DNA from: Streptomyces cyaneochromogenes
Lineage (GTDB): Bacteria; Actinomycetota; Actinomycetes; Streptomycetales; Streptomycetaceae
Length of the DNA stretch: 64,000 nucleotides
Direction of reading: 5' to 3'
NCBI RefSeq assembly: GCF_003963535.1
Contig: NZ_CP034539.1
Location: 8,928,001-8,992,000 of the forward strand
In this document: in pieces, positions 43,168 through 51,664 of the stretch
Position numbering within the stretch: position 1 is the first letter of the stretch
Layout: each line of letters opens with the position of its first letter
Notes under the pieces: generated by a model
Seen by the model: only the letters and a program-made list of their open reading frames with translations
What the model was told of the DNA's origin: nothing
Databases searched by the model: none
Position numbers and translations under genes: made by a program

Positions 43168-43761
43168 TCACCAGTCGGCCGACGGGCCCGTCAGCTCCCT
43201 GATCGCGGGGCGCGCCGCGTCGAGCACGGTCATGAACCAGGACGAGAAGGGGTCCTTCGCGTGCCGCTCCGTCAGCTCGGCCGACGTCACGAAGGCGGTC
43301 GAGCCGACCTCCTCAGGGTCCGGCCGCAGGGGGGACTGCACCATGCCGACGAAGAGGTGGTTGTACTCCTGCTCCACCAGGCCCGAGTCCGGGTCCGGGT
43401 GGTTGTAACGGACCGTGCCCGCCTCGGCGAGCAGCGACGGGGAGACGCCGAGCTCCTCGTACGTCCGCCGGGCCGCGGCCGCGAAGGGTGCCTCGCCGGG
43501 GTAGGGGTGACCGCAGCAGGTGTTGGACCACACGCCGGGGGAGTGGTACTTGCCCAGCGCCCGCTGCTGGAGCAGCAGCCGGCCGTGCTCGTCGAAGAGG
43601 AACACGGAGAACGCGCGGTGCAGCTGCCCCGGCGGCTGATGGGCGGCGAGCTTCTCCGCGGTGCCGATCGTCACACCGTTCTCGTCGACCAGTTCCAGCA
43701 AAATCGCGTCTGCGGCGCCGTTCGACGGACTGTGCGTCGCGGTCGCAGGTGTGATCGGCAT
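43168..43761 (-). CDS. idi: isopentenyl-diphosphate delta-isomerase, type 1 (Nudix)
   Basis: 197-aa IPP isomerase, which interconverts IPP and DMAPP. Family features: LHRAFSVFLFDEHGRLLLQQ, KYHSPGVWSNTCCGHPYPGE (catalytic Cys and metal His), AARRTYEELGV (Nudix Glu pair) and YNHLFVGMV. ATG 43761 has AAGGA six bases upstream; two upstream ATG/GTG codons are less likely. With ispG, dxs and the prenyl synthase at 57-64 kb it provides the isoprenoid precursors for hopanoids. MEP-pathway bacteria do not strictly need Idi, so it probably balances the pool. Confidence 0.93.
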   Translation of the reverse strand: MPITPATATHSPSNGAADAILLELVDENGVTIGTAEKLAAHQPPGQLHRAFSVFLFDEHGRLLLQQRALGKYHSPGVWSNTCCGHPYPGEAPFAAAARRTYEELGVSPSLLAEAGTVRYNHPDPDSGLVEQEYNHLFVGMVQSPLRPDPEEVGSTAFVTSAELTERHAKDPFSSWFMTVLDAARPAIRELTGPSADW

Positions 43762-43975
43762 ACCCATCCTTCGCATCGGTCTTCGCGCCCCAAGTGTGCC
43801 GTACGAATCCGGCACTCCCGGCAGTTGATCGTGCCCGGCGCGGCGGGTACGGAACCGCCCGTCGGGGCGCTGTGAGCATGAGGACGCAACCGACCACCGG
43901 ATCGCTGCATTCCGCCCGTACTGACGTTTTATCGGACCGTACGGTTGTTTCAGTCACCGAAGCCGTATCCCGGCC

Positions 43976-44917
43976 TCAGTGGCAGAGCCTGGCCTCGTGC
44001 TCGGCGTGCCCGACCGGCTCCAGCTGGAAGGTGCAGTGCTCCACGTCGAAGTGGTCACCCAGGCATCCCTGGAGCTCGTGCAGCATCTTCTCGTGGCCGA
44101 TCGCGTTCAGGACGTCGGAGCGCACCACCACATGGGCCGACAGCACCGGCATCCCGGAAGTGATCGTCCAGGCGTGCAGATCATGGACGTCCTCGACGCC
44201 GTCCAGGGCGAGTATGTGGGCCCGCACCTCCGCCATGTCGACGTCCTTGGGGGCGGACTCCAGCAGCACGTCGAGGGTCTCGCGCAGCAGCTTGACGGTG
44301 CGCGGCACGATCATCAGGCCGATGACCAGCGAGGCGATCGGGTCGGCGGCCTGCCAGCCGGTGGCCAGGATCACCGCCGCCGAGATCAGCACCGCCAGCG
44401 ATCCCAGCGCGTCCGCGGCCACCTCCAGGAAGGCGCCGCGCACGTTCAGGCTCTCCTTCTGGCCGCGCATCAGCAGGGTGAGCGAGATCATGTTCGCGAC
44501 GAGGCCGATCGCGCCGAACACGATCATCAGGCCGCCCTCGGTGTCCGCGGGCGTGAAGAACCGCTGGACCGCCTCGTACAGGACGTAGCCGCCGACGCCG
44601 AGCAGCAGCAGGCAGTTGGCGAGGGCGGCGAGGATCTCCGCGCGGGCGTAGCCGAAGGTGCGTGTCGCGCTCGGCGGCCGGTTCGCGAAGTGGATGGCGA
44701 GCAGGGCCATGCCCAGGCCCAGCGCGTCCGTCGCCATGTGCGCCGCGTCCGCGATCAGCGCGAGCGAGTCCGCGACCACACCGCCGATGATCTCGACCAC
44801 CATGACGCCGAGCGTGATCGACAGCGCGACGCGCAGCCTCCCGCGGTACGCGGCAGCCGCCGTACCGCTCGTCGGCGCGTGCGTATGCGCGTGGCCGTGA
44901 TCGTGCCCAGCCCCCAT
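43976..44917 (-). CDS. cation diffusion facilitator (CDF) metal exporter
   Basis: 313-aa CDF protein with six membrane helices and a cytosolic C-terminal ferredoxin-like domain (DMAEVRAHILALDGVEDVHD, then HAWTITSGMPVLSAHVVV). Zinc-site residues lie in LIADAAHMATDALGLGMALL (HxxxD) and EVAADALGSLAVL. The N-terminus MGAGHDHGHAHTHAP is His-rich, as in zinc and cobalt exporters. ATG 44917. A G-tract dyad of the CsoR/RcnR kind lies 64 nt upstream. Zinc is the likeliest substrate. Confidence 0.92.
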   Translation of the reverse strand: MGAGHDHGHAHTHAPTSGTAAAAYRGRLRVALSITLGVMVVEIIGGVVADSLALIADAAHMATDALGLGMALLAIHFANRPPSATRTFGYARAEILAALANCLLLLGVGGYVLYEAVQRFFTPADTEGGLMIVFGAIGLVANMISLTLLMRGQKESLNVRGAFLEVAADALGSLAVLISAAVILATGWQAADPIASLVIGLMIVPRTVKLLRETLDVLLESAPKDVDMAEVRAHILALDGVEDVHDLHAWTITSGMPVLSAHVVVRSDVLNAIGHEKMLHELQGCLGDHFDVEHCTFQLEPVGHAEHEARLCH

Positions 44918-44980
44918 GAGAAAGCCGCCCTTCTGCGGTCCGTCCGACGATCGGAATGTCCGTCCGGGATCACAGTGAAC

Positions 44981-44995
44981 TACGGGTAGGGGGTA
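44981..44995. promoter_or_regulatory. possible CsoR/RcnR-type metal operator before the CDF gene
   Basis: TACGGGTAGGGGGTA: TAC and GTA ends flank a G-rich centre, similar to the TAC/GTA-bounded G-tract sites of CsoR/RcnR/InrS sensors. It lies in the promoter region of the CDF exporter. No such regulator gene is in the window. Confidence 0.35.
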
Positions 44996-45029
44996 TCGGG
45001 CAACGCGGCACTGAACACCGTTGTCATGT

Positions 45030-45064
45030 GCCCTGACCTGCGGAAACGATCCGCAGGTCAGGGC
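45030..45064 (-). terminator. strong hairpin after galE
   Basis: Perfect 14-bp stem (45030-45043 with 45051-45064), loop AAACGAT, nine bases beyond the galE stop codon. It isolates galE from the CDF gene on the same strand. Confidence 0.85.
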
Positions 45065-45073
45065 CTCGCAAGA

Positions 45074-46045
45074 TCAGCCGCCGTGGTGGAGCAGCCACCC
45101 CTGCCACGCCGACTCGACCATGTCGCGCACCCCGCGCGAAGCCGTCCAGCCGAGCTTCTCGGCGGCGAGCGCGGCCGAGGCGACCGCGCGCGGGGCGTCC
45201 CCGGGGCGCCGCGCCTCCACGACGGCGGGGCGCCCGTCGCCGGTCACCTCGCCGATCACGGTGATCAGCTCGCGGACGGAGACGCCCTCGCCTCGACCGA
45301 TGTTGACGGTCAGGTCACCGCTCGCGTCCGCCCCGGTGAGCCGCCGCGCCGCCGCCAGGTGCGCCTCGGCGAGATCGGCGACATGGATGTAGTCACGGAT
45401 GCAGGTGCCGTCCGGCGTCGGATAGTCGTCGCCGAAGATCCGTGGGGCCTCGTCACGGGTGAGCCGGTCGAAGACCATCGGGACGATGTTGAAGACGCCC
45501 GTGTCGGCCAGCTCGGGCGCGGCGGCGCCCGCGACGTTGAAATAGCGCAGGCACACCGTCGAGATGTCGTGCGCCCGGCCCGCCGCCCGCACCAGCCACT
45601 CCCCGGTGAGTTTGGTCTCGCCGTAGGGGTTCACCGGCGCGCACGGGGTGTCCTCCGTGATGAGATCCACATCCGGGTTGCCGTAGACGGCGGCGGACGA
45701 CGAGAACAGGAACCGCTTGATCCCGGCCTCGGCCACCGCCTCCAGGAGCGTGGCGAGCCCGCCCACGTTCTCCCGGTAGTAGCGCGTCGGCTGCGCCACC
45801 GACTCCCCGACCTGCTTGCGCGCGGCGAGATGCACCACACCGGTCACCGCGTGCTCCGCGCACACCCGCTTCAGCAGGTCACCGTCCAGCGCCGAGCCCT
45901 CGACGAGCGGGACGTCCGCCGGGAGCCGCGCGGGAAACCCGGCCGAGAGATCGTCCAGTACGAGGACCCGCTCCCCGGCGTCGGTCATGGCCCGCGCCAC
46001 ATGTGCCCCGATGTAGCCGGCTCCGCCTGTGATCAGCCATGTCAT
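45074..46045 (-). CDS. galE: UDP-glucose 4-epimerase
   Basis: 323-aa extended short-chain dehydrogenase. NAD site GGAGYIGAH (residues 7-15), LAARKQVGESV, catalytic SSSAAVYG and YGETK (Tyr-x3-Lys), then RYFNVAGA and GDDYPTPDGTCIRDYIHVAD, which is diagnostic of GalE. It interconverts UDP-glucose and UDP-galactose (or UDP-GlcNAc/GalNAc). ATG 46045. It diverges from the CDP-alcohol/glycosyltransferase/ABC operon, with 281 nt between the starts, and could supply its sugar nucleotide. Confidence 0.93.
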   Translation of the reverse strand: MTWLITGGAGYIGAHVARAMTDAGERVLVLDDLSAGFPARLPADVPLVEGSALDGDLLKRVCAEHAVTGVVHLAARKQVGESVAQPTRYYRENVGGLATLLEAVAEAGIKRFLFSSSAAVYGNPDVDLITEDTPCAPVNPYGETKLTGEWLVRAAGRAHDISTVCLRYFNVAGAAAPELADTGVFNIVPMVFDRLTRDEAPRIFGDDYPTPDGTCIRDYIHVADLAEAHLAAARRLTGADASGDLTVNIGRGEGVSVRELITVIGEVTGDGRPAVVEARRPGDAPRAVASAALAAEKLGWTASRGVRDMVESAWQGWLLHHGG

Positions 46046-46326
46046 GGTCGCCCACCCTATGCCGAGGCACCCGCGGCGTACGCAATGTCTCTGATGCCCC
46101 GGTCTGTCAGCGCGAGTTTGTGGGCGGGACCGCGGATCCCCGATGATGATCGCGGCAAAGCTCTGGGCAAACCACGTTGATCGCTCCGCCAAACGGGCGG
46201 TGAACGCGGGCTTCCAGTCATCCGATAGCCTCTGCCGACACGCCGCCCGGCCACCACTGCCAACGGGCGCCGCCACCCACGTACATGACCGGCGCGGACA
46301 TGCCGGCACCCAGGGAGTGAGTTCGG

Positions 46327-48135
46327 TTGTCGACCGCCATCCTCACCGGTCAGCCGGTCCCCGGATCGTCGATCGAGGGCGATCTGCGGTCCCTCGGCTA
46401 CGACGTGCGGGCCGCCGCCGACCCGGCCGACGCCGAGACGCTTCTCGCTCAGGTGCCCTCTGACCAGCGCGTCGCCCTCGTCGACGCCCGCTTCGTCGGC
46501 CACCTGCACGCGCTGCGCCTCGGCCTCACCGACCCCCGCTTCCCGCTCGCCGCGATCCCGGGCGCCGTGACGGCCCAGCCCGCCGGACGTCAGGCCCTGA
46601 CCCGGGCGATGGCCCGCGAGAACTCCGCGGGCGGCGGTACGGCGCTCGCCGTCGACAGTCTCGCCGACCGCATCGTCACGGCCCTCGCCGACGACGGCTC
46701 GGACGTGCACCGCCCCGAGCTCGGCAGCCTGGTGGCCGCCGTCCCGGCCGACCCGCAGGCCCGCAACGAGGCACGGCAGGCCGTGGCCTGCGTCGACGAC
46801 GAGGCCGTACGCCTGAAGTCGGCCGTGAAGTCCCGGGACGGCTTCTTCACGACCCACTTCATCAGCCCTTACTCCCGCTACATCGCCCGCTGGTGTGCCC
46901 GCCGGGGCCTGACCCCCAACCAGGTCACCACCGCCTCCCTGATCACCGCGCTCATCGCGGCGGGCTGCGCGGCCACCGGCACCCGGGGCGGCTTCGTCGC
47001 GGCCGGCCTCCTGCTGATCCTCTCCTTCGTGCTGGACTGCGCCGACGGCCAGCTCGCCCGCTACTCCCTGCAGTACTCCACGCTCGGCGCCTGGCTCGAC
47101 GCCACCTTCGACCGGGCCAAGGAGTACGCCTACTACGCCGGCCTGGCCCTCGGCGCGGCCCGCGGCGGCGACGACGTCTGGGCCCTCGCCCTCGGCGCGA
47201 TGGTCCTCCAGACCTGTCGGCACGTCGTCGACTTCTCCTTCAACGAGGCCAACCACGACGCCACCGCCAACACCAGCCCCACCGCCGCCCTCTCCGACAA
47301 GCTCGACAGCGTCGGCTGGACGGTGTGGGTGCGCCGGATGATCGTGCTGCCGATCGGTGAGCGCTGGGCGATGATCGCGGTGCTGACCGCGGTCACGACC
47401 CCTCGCATCACCTTCTACGCGCTGCTCATCGGCTGTGCCTTCGCGGCGACGTACACCACGGCGGGCCGCGTGCTGCGGTCGCTGACGCGCAAGGCGCGGC
47501 GCACGGACCGGGCGGCGCAGGCGCTGGCGGACCTCGCCGACAGCGGGCCGCTCGCCGAGGGCCTCGCCCGGTTCCTCCGGAAGCTTCCGGCCCGGGGCCC
47601 GCTCGGGTCGCGTGCCTTCGTCGCGCTGCCGGGCGCCGTGCTCGTCGTCGGCGCCGCGGCACTGGAGCCGTACGGCAGCGTGCTCCCCGTCGCCATGGCC
47701 GCCCTGTACGTCCTCACCTCGGCCGCCGCCGTGGCCCAGCCCCTCAAGGGCGCCCTGGACTGGCTGGTCCCGCCCGTCTTCCGGGCCGCCGAGTACTGCA
47801 CCGTTCTGCTGCTCGCGGCCAAAGCGGAGGTGAACGGAGCCCTTCCCGCGGCTTTCGGCCTGGTGGCGGCTGTCGCCTACCATCACTACGACACGGTGTA
47901 CCGCATCCGCGGCAACGCCGGAGCGCCGCCGGCCTGGCTGGTGCGCTCCATCGGGGGGCACGAAGGGCGGACGCTGCTCGTCACCGTCCTGGCCGCCGCG
48001 CTCACCGCCTCGCAGTTCACGGTCGCGCTCACGGCCCTCGCCGTGGCCGTGGCCCTCGTGGTGCTCGTCGAGAGCATCCGCTTCTGGGTGTCCGCTGGGG
48101 CGCCCGCCGTACACGACGAAGGAGAAACCGCATGA
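46327..48135 (+). CDS. CDP-alcohol phosphotransferase with N-terminal domain and DUF5941-like C-terminus
   Basis: 602-aa membrane protein. Residues 1-~165 form a soluble domain of unknown function (AILTGQPVPGSSIEGDLRSL). From ~175 comes a CDP-alcohol phosphotransferase with the full motif: Asp237, Asp240-Gly, Ala-Arg, Gly, Asp258, Asp262 (DCADGQLARY then GAWLDATFD). A C-terminal ~200-residue multi-span region is DUF5941-like. It should transfer a phospho-alcohol from a CDP carrier. TTG 46327 follows GGGAG by nine bases. Overlaps the nucleotidyltransferase gene by 4 nt, which probably makes its CDP substrate. Confidence 0.85.
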   Translation: MSTAILTGQPVPGSSIEGDLRSLGYDVRAAADPADAETLLAQVPSDQRVALVDARFVGHLHALRLGLTDPRFPLAAIPGAVTAQPAGRQALTRAMARENSAGGGTALAVDSLADRIVTALADDGSDVHRPELGSLVAAVPADPQARNEARQAVACVDDEAVRLKSAVKSRDGFFTTHFISPYSRYIARWCARRGLTPNQVTTASLITALIAAGCAATGTRGGFVAAGLLLILSFVLDCADGQLARYSLQYSTLGAWLDATFDRAKEYAYYAGLALGAARGGDDVWALALGAMVLQTCRHVVDFSFNEANHDATANTSPTAALSDKLDSVGWTVWVRRMIVLPIGERWAMIAVLTAVTTPRITFYALLIGCAFAATYTTAGRVLRSLTRKARRTDRAAQALADLADSGPLAEGLARFLRKLPARGPLGSRAFVALPGAVLVVGAAALEPYGSVLPVAMAALYVLTSAAAVAQPLKGALDWLVPPVFRAAEYCTVLLLAAKAEVNGALPAAFGLVAAVAYHHYDTVYRIRGNAGAPPAWLVRSIGGHEGRTLLVTVLAAALTASQFTVALTALAVAVALVVLVESIRFWVSAGAPAVHDEGETA

Positions 48136-48884
48136 TCGGCCTCGTGCTTGCGGCCGGCGCCGGACGGCGCCTGCGCCCCTACACCGACAGCCTTCCCAAG
48201 GCTCTGGTGCCGGTGGGGCCCGCGGGTATAGAGGGCGAACCCACGGTTCTCGACCTCACCCTCGGCAACTTCGCCGAGATCGGTCTGACCGAGGTCGCGA
48301 TCATCGTCGGTTACCGCAAGGAGGCCGTGTACGCACGCAAGGAGGCCCTTGAGCAGAAGTACGGCCTGAAGCTCACCCTCATCGACAACGACAAGGCCGA
48401 GGAGTGGAACAACGCCTACTCCCTGTGGTGCGGCCGTGACGCCCTCAAGGACGGCGTGATCCTCGCCAACGGCGACACCGTGCACCCGGTCTCCGTCGAG
48501 AAGACGCTGCTCGCCGCCCGCGGCGACGGCAAGAAGATCATCCTCGCCCTGGACACGGTCAAGGACCTGGCCGACGAGGAGATGAAGGTCGTCGTCGATC
48601 CCGAGAAGGGCATGACGAAGATCACCAAGCTGATGGACCCCGCCGAGGCCACGGGCGAGTACATCGGCGTCACGCTCATCGAGGGCGACGCCGCCCCCGA
48701 GCTGGCCGACGCCCTCAAGGCCGTGTGGGAGACCGACCCGCAGCAGTTCTACGAGCACGGCTACCAGGAGCTCGTGAACCGCGGCTTCCGGATCGACGTG
48801 GCGCCGATCGGCGACGTCACGTGGGTCGAGATCGACAACCACGACGATCTCGCCCGGGGACGGGAGATCGCATGCCAGTACTGA
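48132..48884 (+). CDS. LicC-like nucleotidyltransferase (probable cytidylyltransferase)
   Basis: 250-aa sugar-1-phosphate/alcohol-phosphate nucleotidyltransferase. Signature LVLAAGAGRRLRPYTDSLPK (residues 4-23), LPKALVPV, then EEWNNAYSLWCGRDAL, which recalls the NNIYSL motif of phosphocholine cytidylyltransferase LicC and inositol-phosphate cytidylyltransferases, and ILANGDTV with the metal Asp. Probably CTP-dependent, activating a polyol or alcohol phosphate for the CDP-alcohol transferases on either side. ATGA overlap with the upstream gene; the next gene starts 13 nt before its stop. Confidence 0.85.
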   Translation: MIGLVLAAGAGRRLRPYTDSLPKALVPVGPAGIEGEPTVLDLTLGNFAEIGLTEVAIIVGYRKEAVYARKEALEQKYGLKLTLIDNDKAEEWNNAYSLWCGRDALKDGVILANGDTVHPVSVEKTLLAARGDGKKIILALDTVKDLADEEMKVVVDPEKGMTKITKLMDPAEATGEYIGVTLIEGDAAPELADALKAVWETDPQQFYEHGYQELVNRGFRIDVAPIGDVTWVEIDNHDDLARGREIACQY

Positions 48885-49933
48885 CCCGGCTCATCCCCTC
48901 GCCGGTCGTCGTCGACATCCGCCCGGGTGCCCTCGACGACCTCGGCGGTGTGCTCGCCGACGAGCGCATCTCGCACTCCGGCAAGCTGGCCGTCGCCGTC
49001 AGCAACGGTTCCGGTGGCCGGCTCAAGGAGCGGCTCGCTCCGGCGCTGCCCGGCGCCAGCTGGTACGAGGTCGGCGGCGGCACCCTCGACGACGCGATCC
49101 GGCTGGCCGGCGACATAAAGGCCGGCCACTACGACGCCGTCGTCGGGCTCGGCGGCGGCAAGATCATCGACTGCGCCAAGTTCGCCGCGGCGCGCGTCGG
49201 CCTCCCGCTGGTCGCCGTACCGACGAACCTCGCGCACGACGGTCTGTGCTCGCCGGTCGCCACCCTCGACAACGACGCGGGCCGCGGCTCCTACGGTGTG
49301 CCGAACCCGATCGCTGTCGTCATCGACCTGGACGTCATCCGTGACGCACCGGCGCGCTTCGTGCGCGCGGGCATCGGCGACGCGATCTCCAACATCTCCG
49401 CGATCGCGGACTGGGAACTCGCCAACCGCGTCAACGGCGAGAAGATCGACGGCCTCGCCGCGGCGATCGCCCGGCAGGCCGGCGAGGCGGTGCTCAGGCA
49501 CCCCGGCGGTATAGGAGACACCGACTTCCTGCAGGTGCTGGCCGAGGCGCTGGTGCTCAGCGGTATCGCCATGTCGGTGTCGGGCGACTCCCGTCCGTCC
49601 TCCGGCGCGTGCCACGAGATCAACCACGCCTTCGACCTGCTGTTCCCCAAGCGTGCCGCCGCCCACGGCGAGCAGTGCGGACTGGGTGCGGCGTTCGCGA
49701 TGTACCTGCGCGGAGCCCACGAGGAGTCGGCCTTCATGGCCGAGGTGCTGCGTCGGCACGGGCTGCCGGTACTGCCGCAGGAGATCGGCTTCACGGACGA
49801 GGAGTTCGTCCGTGTCGTGGAGTTCGCTCCGCAGACCCGGCCCGGCCGCTACACGATCCTCGAACACCTCGACCTGACAACCGACCAGATCAAGGACATC
49901 TACGCCGACTATGTCAAGGCCATCGGTAGCTGA
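48872..49933 (+). CDS. iron/zinc-type alcohol dehydrogenase resembling sn-glycerol-1-phosphate dehydrogenase (AraM/EgsA)
   Basis: 353-aa member of the dehydroquinate synthase/glycerol dehydrogenase superfamily. NAD(P) site VVGLGGGKIIDCAKFAAA; then PTNLAHDGLCSPVATL, whose DGxxSP motif is that of glycerol-1-phosphate dehydrogenases; metal ligands Asp in RAGIGDAISN, His in ACHEINHAFD and His in AAHGEQCGLG. It would reduce dihydroxyacetone phosphate to sn-glycerol-1-phosphate, the mirror image of the bacterial G3P. ATG 48872, overlapping the previous gene by 13 nt and the next by 23 nt. A different phospho-ketone substrate is possible. Confidence 0.82.
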   Translation: MPVLTRLIPSPVVVDIRPGALDDLGGVLADERISHSGKLAVAVSNGSGGRLKERLAPALPGASWYEVGGGTLDDAIRLAGDIKAGHYDAVVGLGGGKIIDCAKFAAARVGLPLVAVPTNLAHDGLCSPVATLDNDAGRGSYGVPNPIAVVIDLDVIRDAPARFVRAGIGDAISNISAIADWELANRVNGEKIDGLAAAIARQAGEAVLRHPGGIGDTDFLQVLAEALVLSGIAMSVSGDSRPSSGACHEINHAFDLLFPKRAAAHGEQCGLGAAFAMYLRGAHEESAFMAEVLRRHGLPVLPQEIGFTDEEFVRVVEFAPQTRPGRYTILEHLDLTTDQIKDIYADYVKAIGS

Positions 49934-50690
49934 ACTCCGCCCCGTCGTTCACCCCGCGGGGGTGAAGGACCGGCGCAGCGGTGAGCACTGGATGGGACGC
50001 CTCTACATGCGTGAGGTGTCCCTGCGGGTCGACCGCTACCTGGTGAACACCAGGGTCACGCCCAACCAGCTCACGTACCTGATGACCATCTGTGGTGTCC
50101 TCGCGGCCCCGGCACTCCTGGTGCCGGGAATCCCGGGGGCGGTCCTCGGCGTCGTCATGGTCCAGCTGTACCTGCTGCTGGACTGCGTCGACGGCGAGAT
50201 CGCGCGCTGGAGGAAGCAGTACTCGCTGGGCGGGGTCTATCTGGACCGCGTCGGCGCCTACCTCACCGACGCCGCGGTGCTCGTCGGCTTCGGTCTGCGC
50301 GCCGCCGACCTGTGGGGCAGCGGCCGTATCGACTGGCTGTGGGCGTTCCTCGGCACGCTGGCCGCGCTCGGCGCGATCCTGATCAAGGCCGAGACCGACC
50401 TGGTCGGCGTCGCCCGGCACCAGCAGGGCCTGGCCCCGGTCAAGGAGGCCGCGTCCGAGATGCGCTCCTCCGGCATGGCGCTGGCCCGCAGGGCAGCCGC
50501 CGCCCTGAAGTTCCACCGCCTCATCCTCGGCATCGAGGCGTCCCTGCTGATCCTGGTCCTGGCGATCGCCGACCAGGTCCGCGGTGACCTGTTCTTCTCC
50601 CGGCTCGGCGTCGCCGTGCTGGCCGGCATCGCGCTGCTGCAGACCGTGCTGCACCTCGTGTCCATCCTCGCCTCGAGCAGGCTGAAGTGA
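49911..50690 (+). CDS. CDP-alcohol phosphotransferase family protein with altered motif
   Basis: 259-aa polytopic membrane protein. The CDP-alcohol motif begins normally: LLDCVDGEIARW (Asp91, Asp94, Gly95, Ala98, Arg99), then GGVYLDRVGAYLTD with Asp112. The final Asp, expected at 116, is Ala; the nearest acid is Asp120. In characterised members that last Asp is the catalytic base. Either Asp120 substitutes or the protein has another role such as a partner subunit. ATG 49911 lies 23 nt inside the preceding gene; the following start overlaps its stop. Confidence 0.83.
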   Translation: MSRPSVAELRPVVHPAGVKDRRSGEHWMGRLYMREVSLRVDRYLVNTRVTPNQLTYLMTICGVLAAPALLVPGIPGAVLGVVMVQLYLLLDCVDGEIARWRKQYSLGGVYLDRVGAYLTDAAVLVGFGLRAADLWGSGRIDWLWAFLGTLAALGAILIKAETDLVGVARHQQGLAPVKEAASEMRSSGMALARRAAAALKFHRLILGIEASLLILVLAIADQVRGDLFFSRLGVAVLAGIALLQTVLHLVSILASSRLK

Positions 50691-51568
50691 GCGGCATGAA
50701 GGTCGGCGCGGTGATCATCACCATGGGCAACCGCCCCGACGAGCTGCGCGCCCTCCTCGACTCGGTCGCCAAGCAGGACGGCGACCGTGTCGAGGCCGTG
50801 GTGGTCGGCAACGGCTCCCCGGTGCCCGACGTCCCCGAGGGCGTCCGCACGATCGAGCTGCCCGAGAACCTCGGCATCCCCGGCGGCCGCAACGTCGGCA
50901 TCGAGGCCTTCGGCCCCAGTGGTCGCGACGTCGACATATTGCTCTTCCTCGACGACGACGGCCTCCTCGCGAACCACGACACCGCCGAGCTGTGCCGCAC
51001 GGCCTTCGAGGCCGACCCGAAGCTCGGCATCATCAGCTTCCGCATCGCCGACCCGGACACCGGCGTCACCCAGCGCCGCCACGTGCCCCGGCTGCGGGCC
51101 TCCGACCCGATGCGCTCCTCCCGGGTCACCACCTTCCTGGGCGGCGCCAACGCGGTCCGTACCCAGGTCTTGGCCGAGGTCGGCGGCCTGCCGGACGAGT
51201 TCTTCTACGCCCATGAGGAAACCGACCTGGCCTGGCGGGCCCTCGACGCGGGCTGGATGATCGACTACCGGTCCGACATGGTGCTGTACCACCCGACGAC
51301 GGCACCCTCGCGGCACGCGGTCTACCACCGCATGGTCGCCCGCAACCGCGTCTGGCTCGCCCGCCGCAACCTCCCCGCCCCCCTCGTCCCGGTCTATCTG
51401 GGCGTCTGGCTGCTGCTCACCCTCGTCCGCCGCCCCTCCCGCCCCGCCCTGAGGGCATGGTTCGGCGGATTCCGGGAAGGCTGGACCACTCCGTGCGGTC
51501 CCCGCAGGCCCATGAAGTGGCGTACGGTGTGGCGGCTGACCCGACTGGGCCGACCTCCTGTCATCTGA
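50687..51568 (+). CDS. family 2 glycosyltransferase
   Basis: 293-aa GT-A fold glycosyltransferase. KVGAVIITMGNRPDELRALL at the N-terminus, ENLGIPGGRNVGIEA, LLFLDDDGLL (metal-binding Asp triad), TFLGGANAVRTQVLAEVGGL and FFYAHEETDLAWRALDAGW. The AHEETDLAWR motif is typical of rhamnosyl- and galactofuranosyl-type GT2 enzymes. A hydrophobic segment near 240-257 may anchor it to the membrane. GTG 50687 overlaps the previous stop by 4 nt; ATG 50696 is an alternative. It probably decorates or extends the product of this operon. Confidence 0.9.
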   Translation: MSGMKVGAVIITMGNRPDELRALLDSVAKQDGDRVEAVVVGNGSPVPDVPEGVRTIELPENLGIPGGRNVGIEAFGPSGRDVDILLFLDDDGLLANHDTAELCRTAFEADPKLGIISFRIADPDTGVTQRRHVPRLRASDPMRSSRVTTFLGGANAVRTQVLAEVGGLPDEFFYAHEETDLAWRALDAGWMIDYRSDMVLYHPTTAPSRHAVYHRMVARNRVWLARRNLPAPLVPVYLGVWLLLTLVRRPSRPALRAWFGGFREGWTTPCGPRRPMKWRTVWRLTRLGRPPVI

Positions 51569-51664
51569 CAAGCTCGACCCTGAGAACAGGGGGGCCGTAA
51601 CCCGGCCCCAGGTTCATGCCATGCCCGCACAGGCTGCGCATCTCGAAGACGAAAGTTTCAACCG

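Noticed and set aside
43936..43945. ACCGTACGGT palindrome between idi and the CDF gene
   Set aside because: Ten bases only, no U-tract or -10/-35 context that would make it a terminator or operator with any confidence.
46046..46326. Promoters for galE and the CDP-alcohol operon
   Set aside because: GATAGC near 46225 and several weak hexamers exist, but no pair with consensus spacing stood out, so none is listed.
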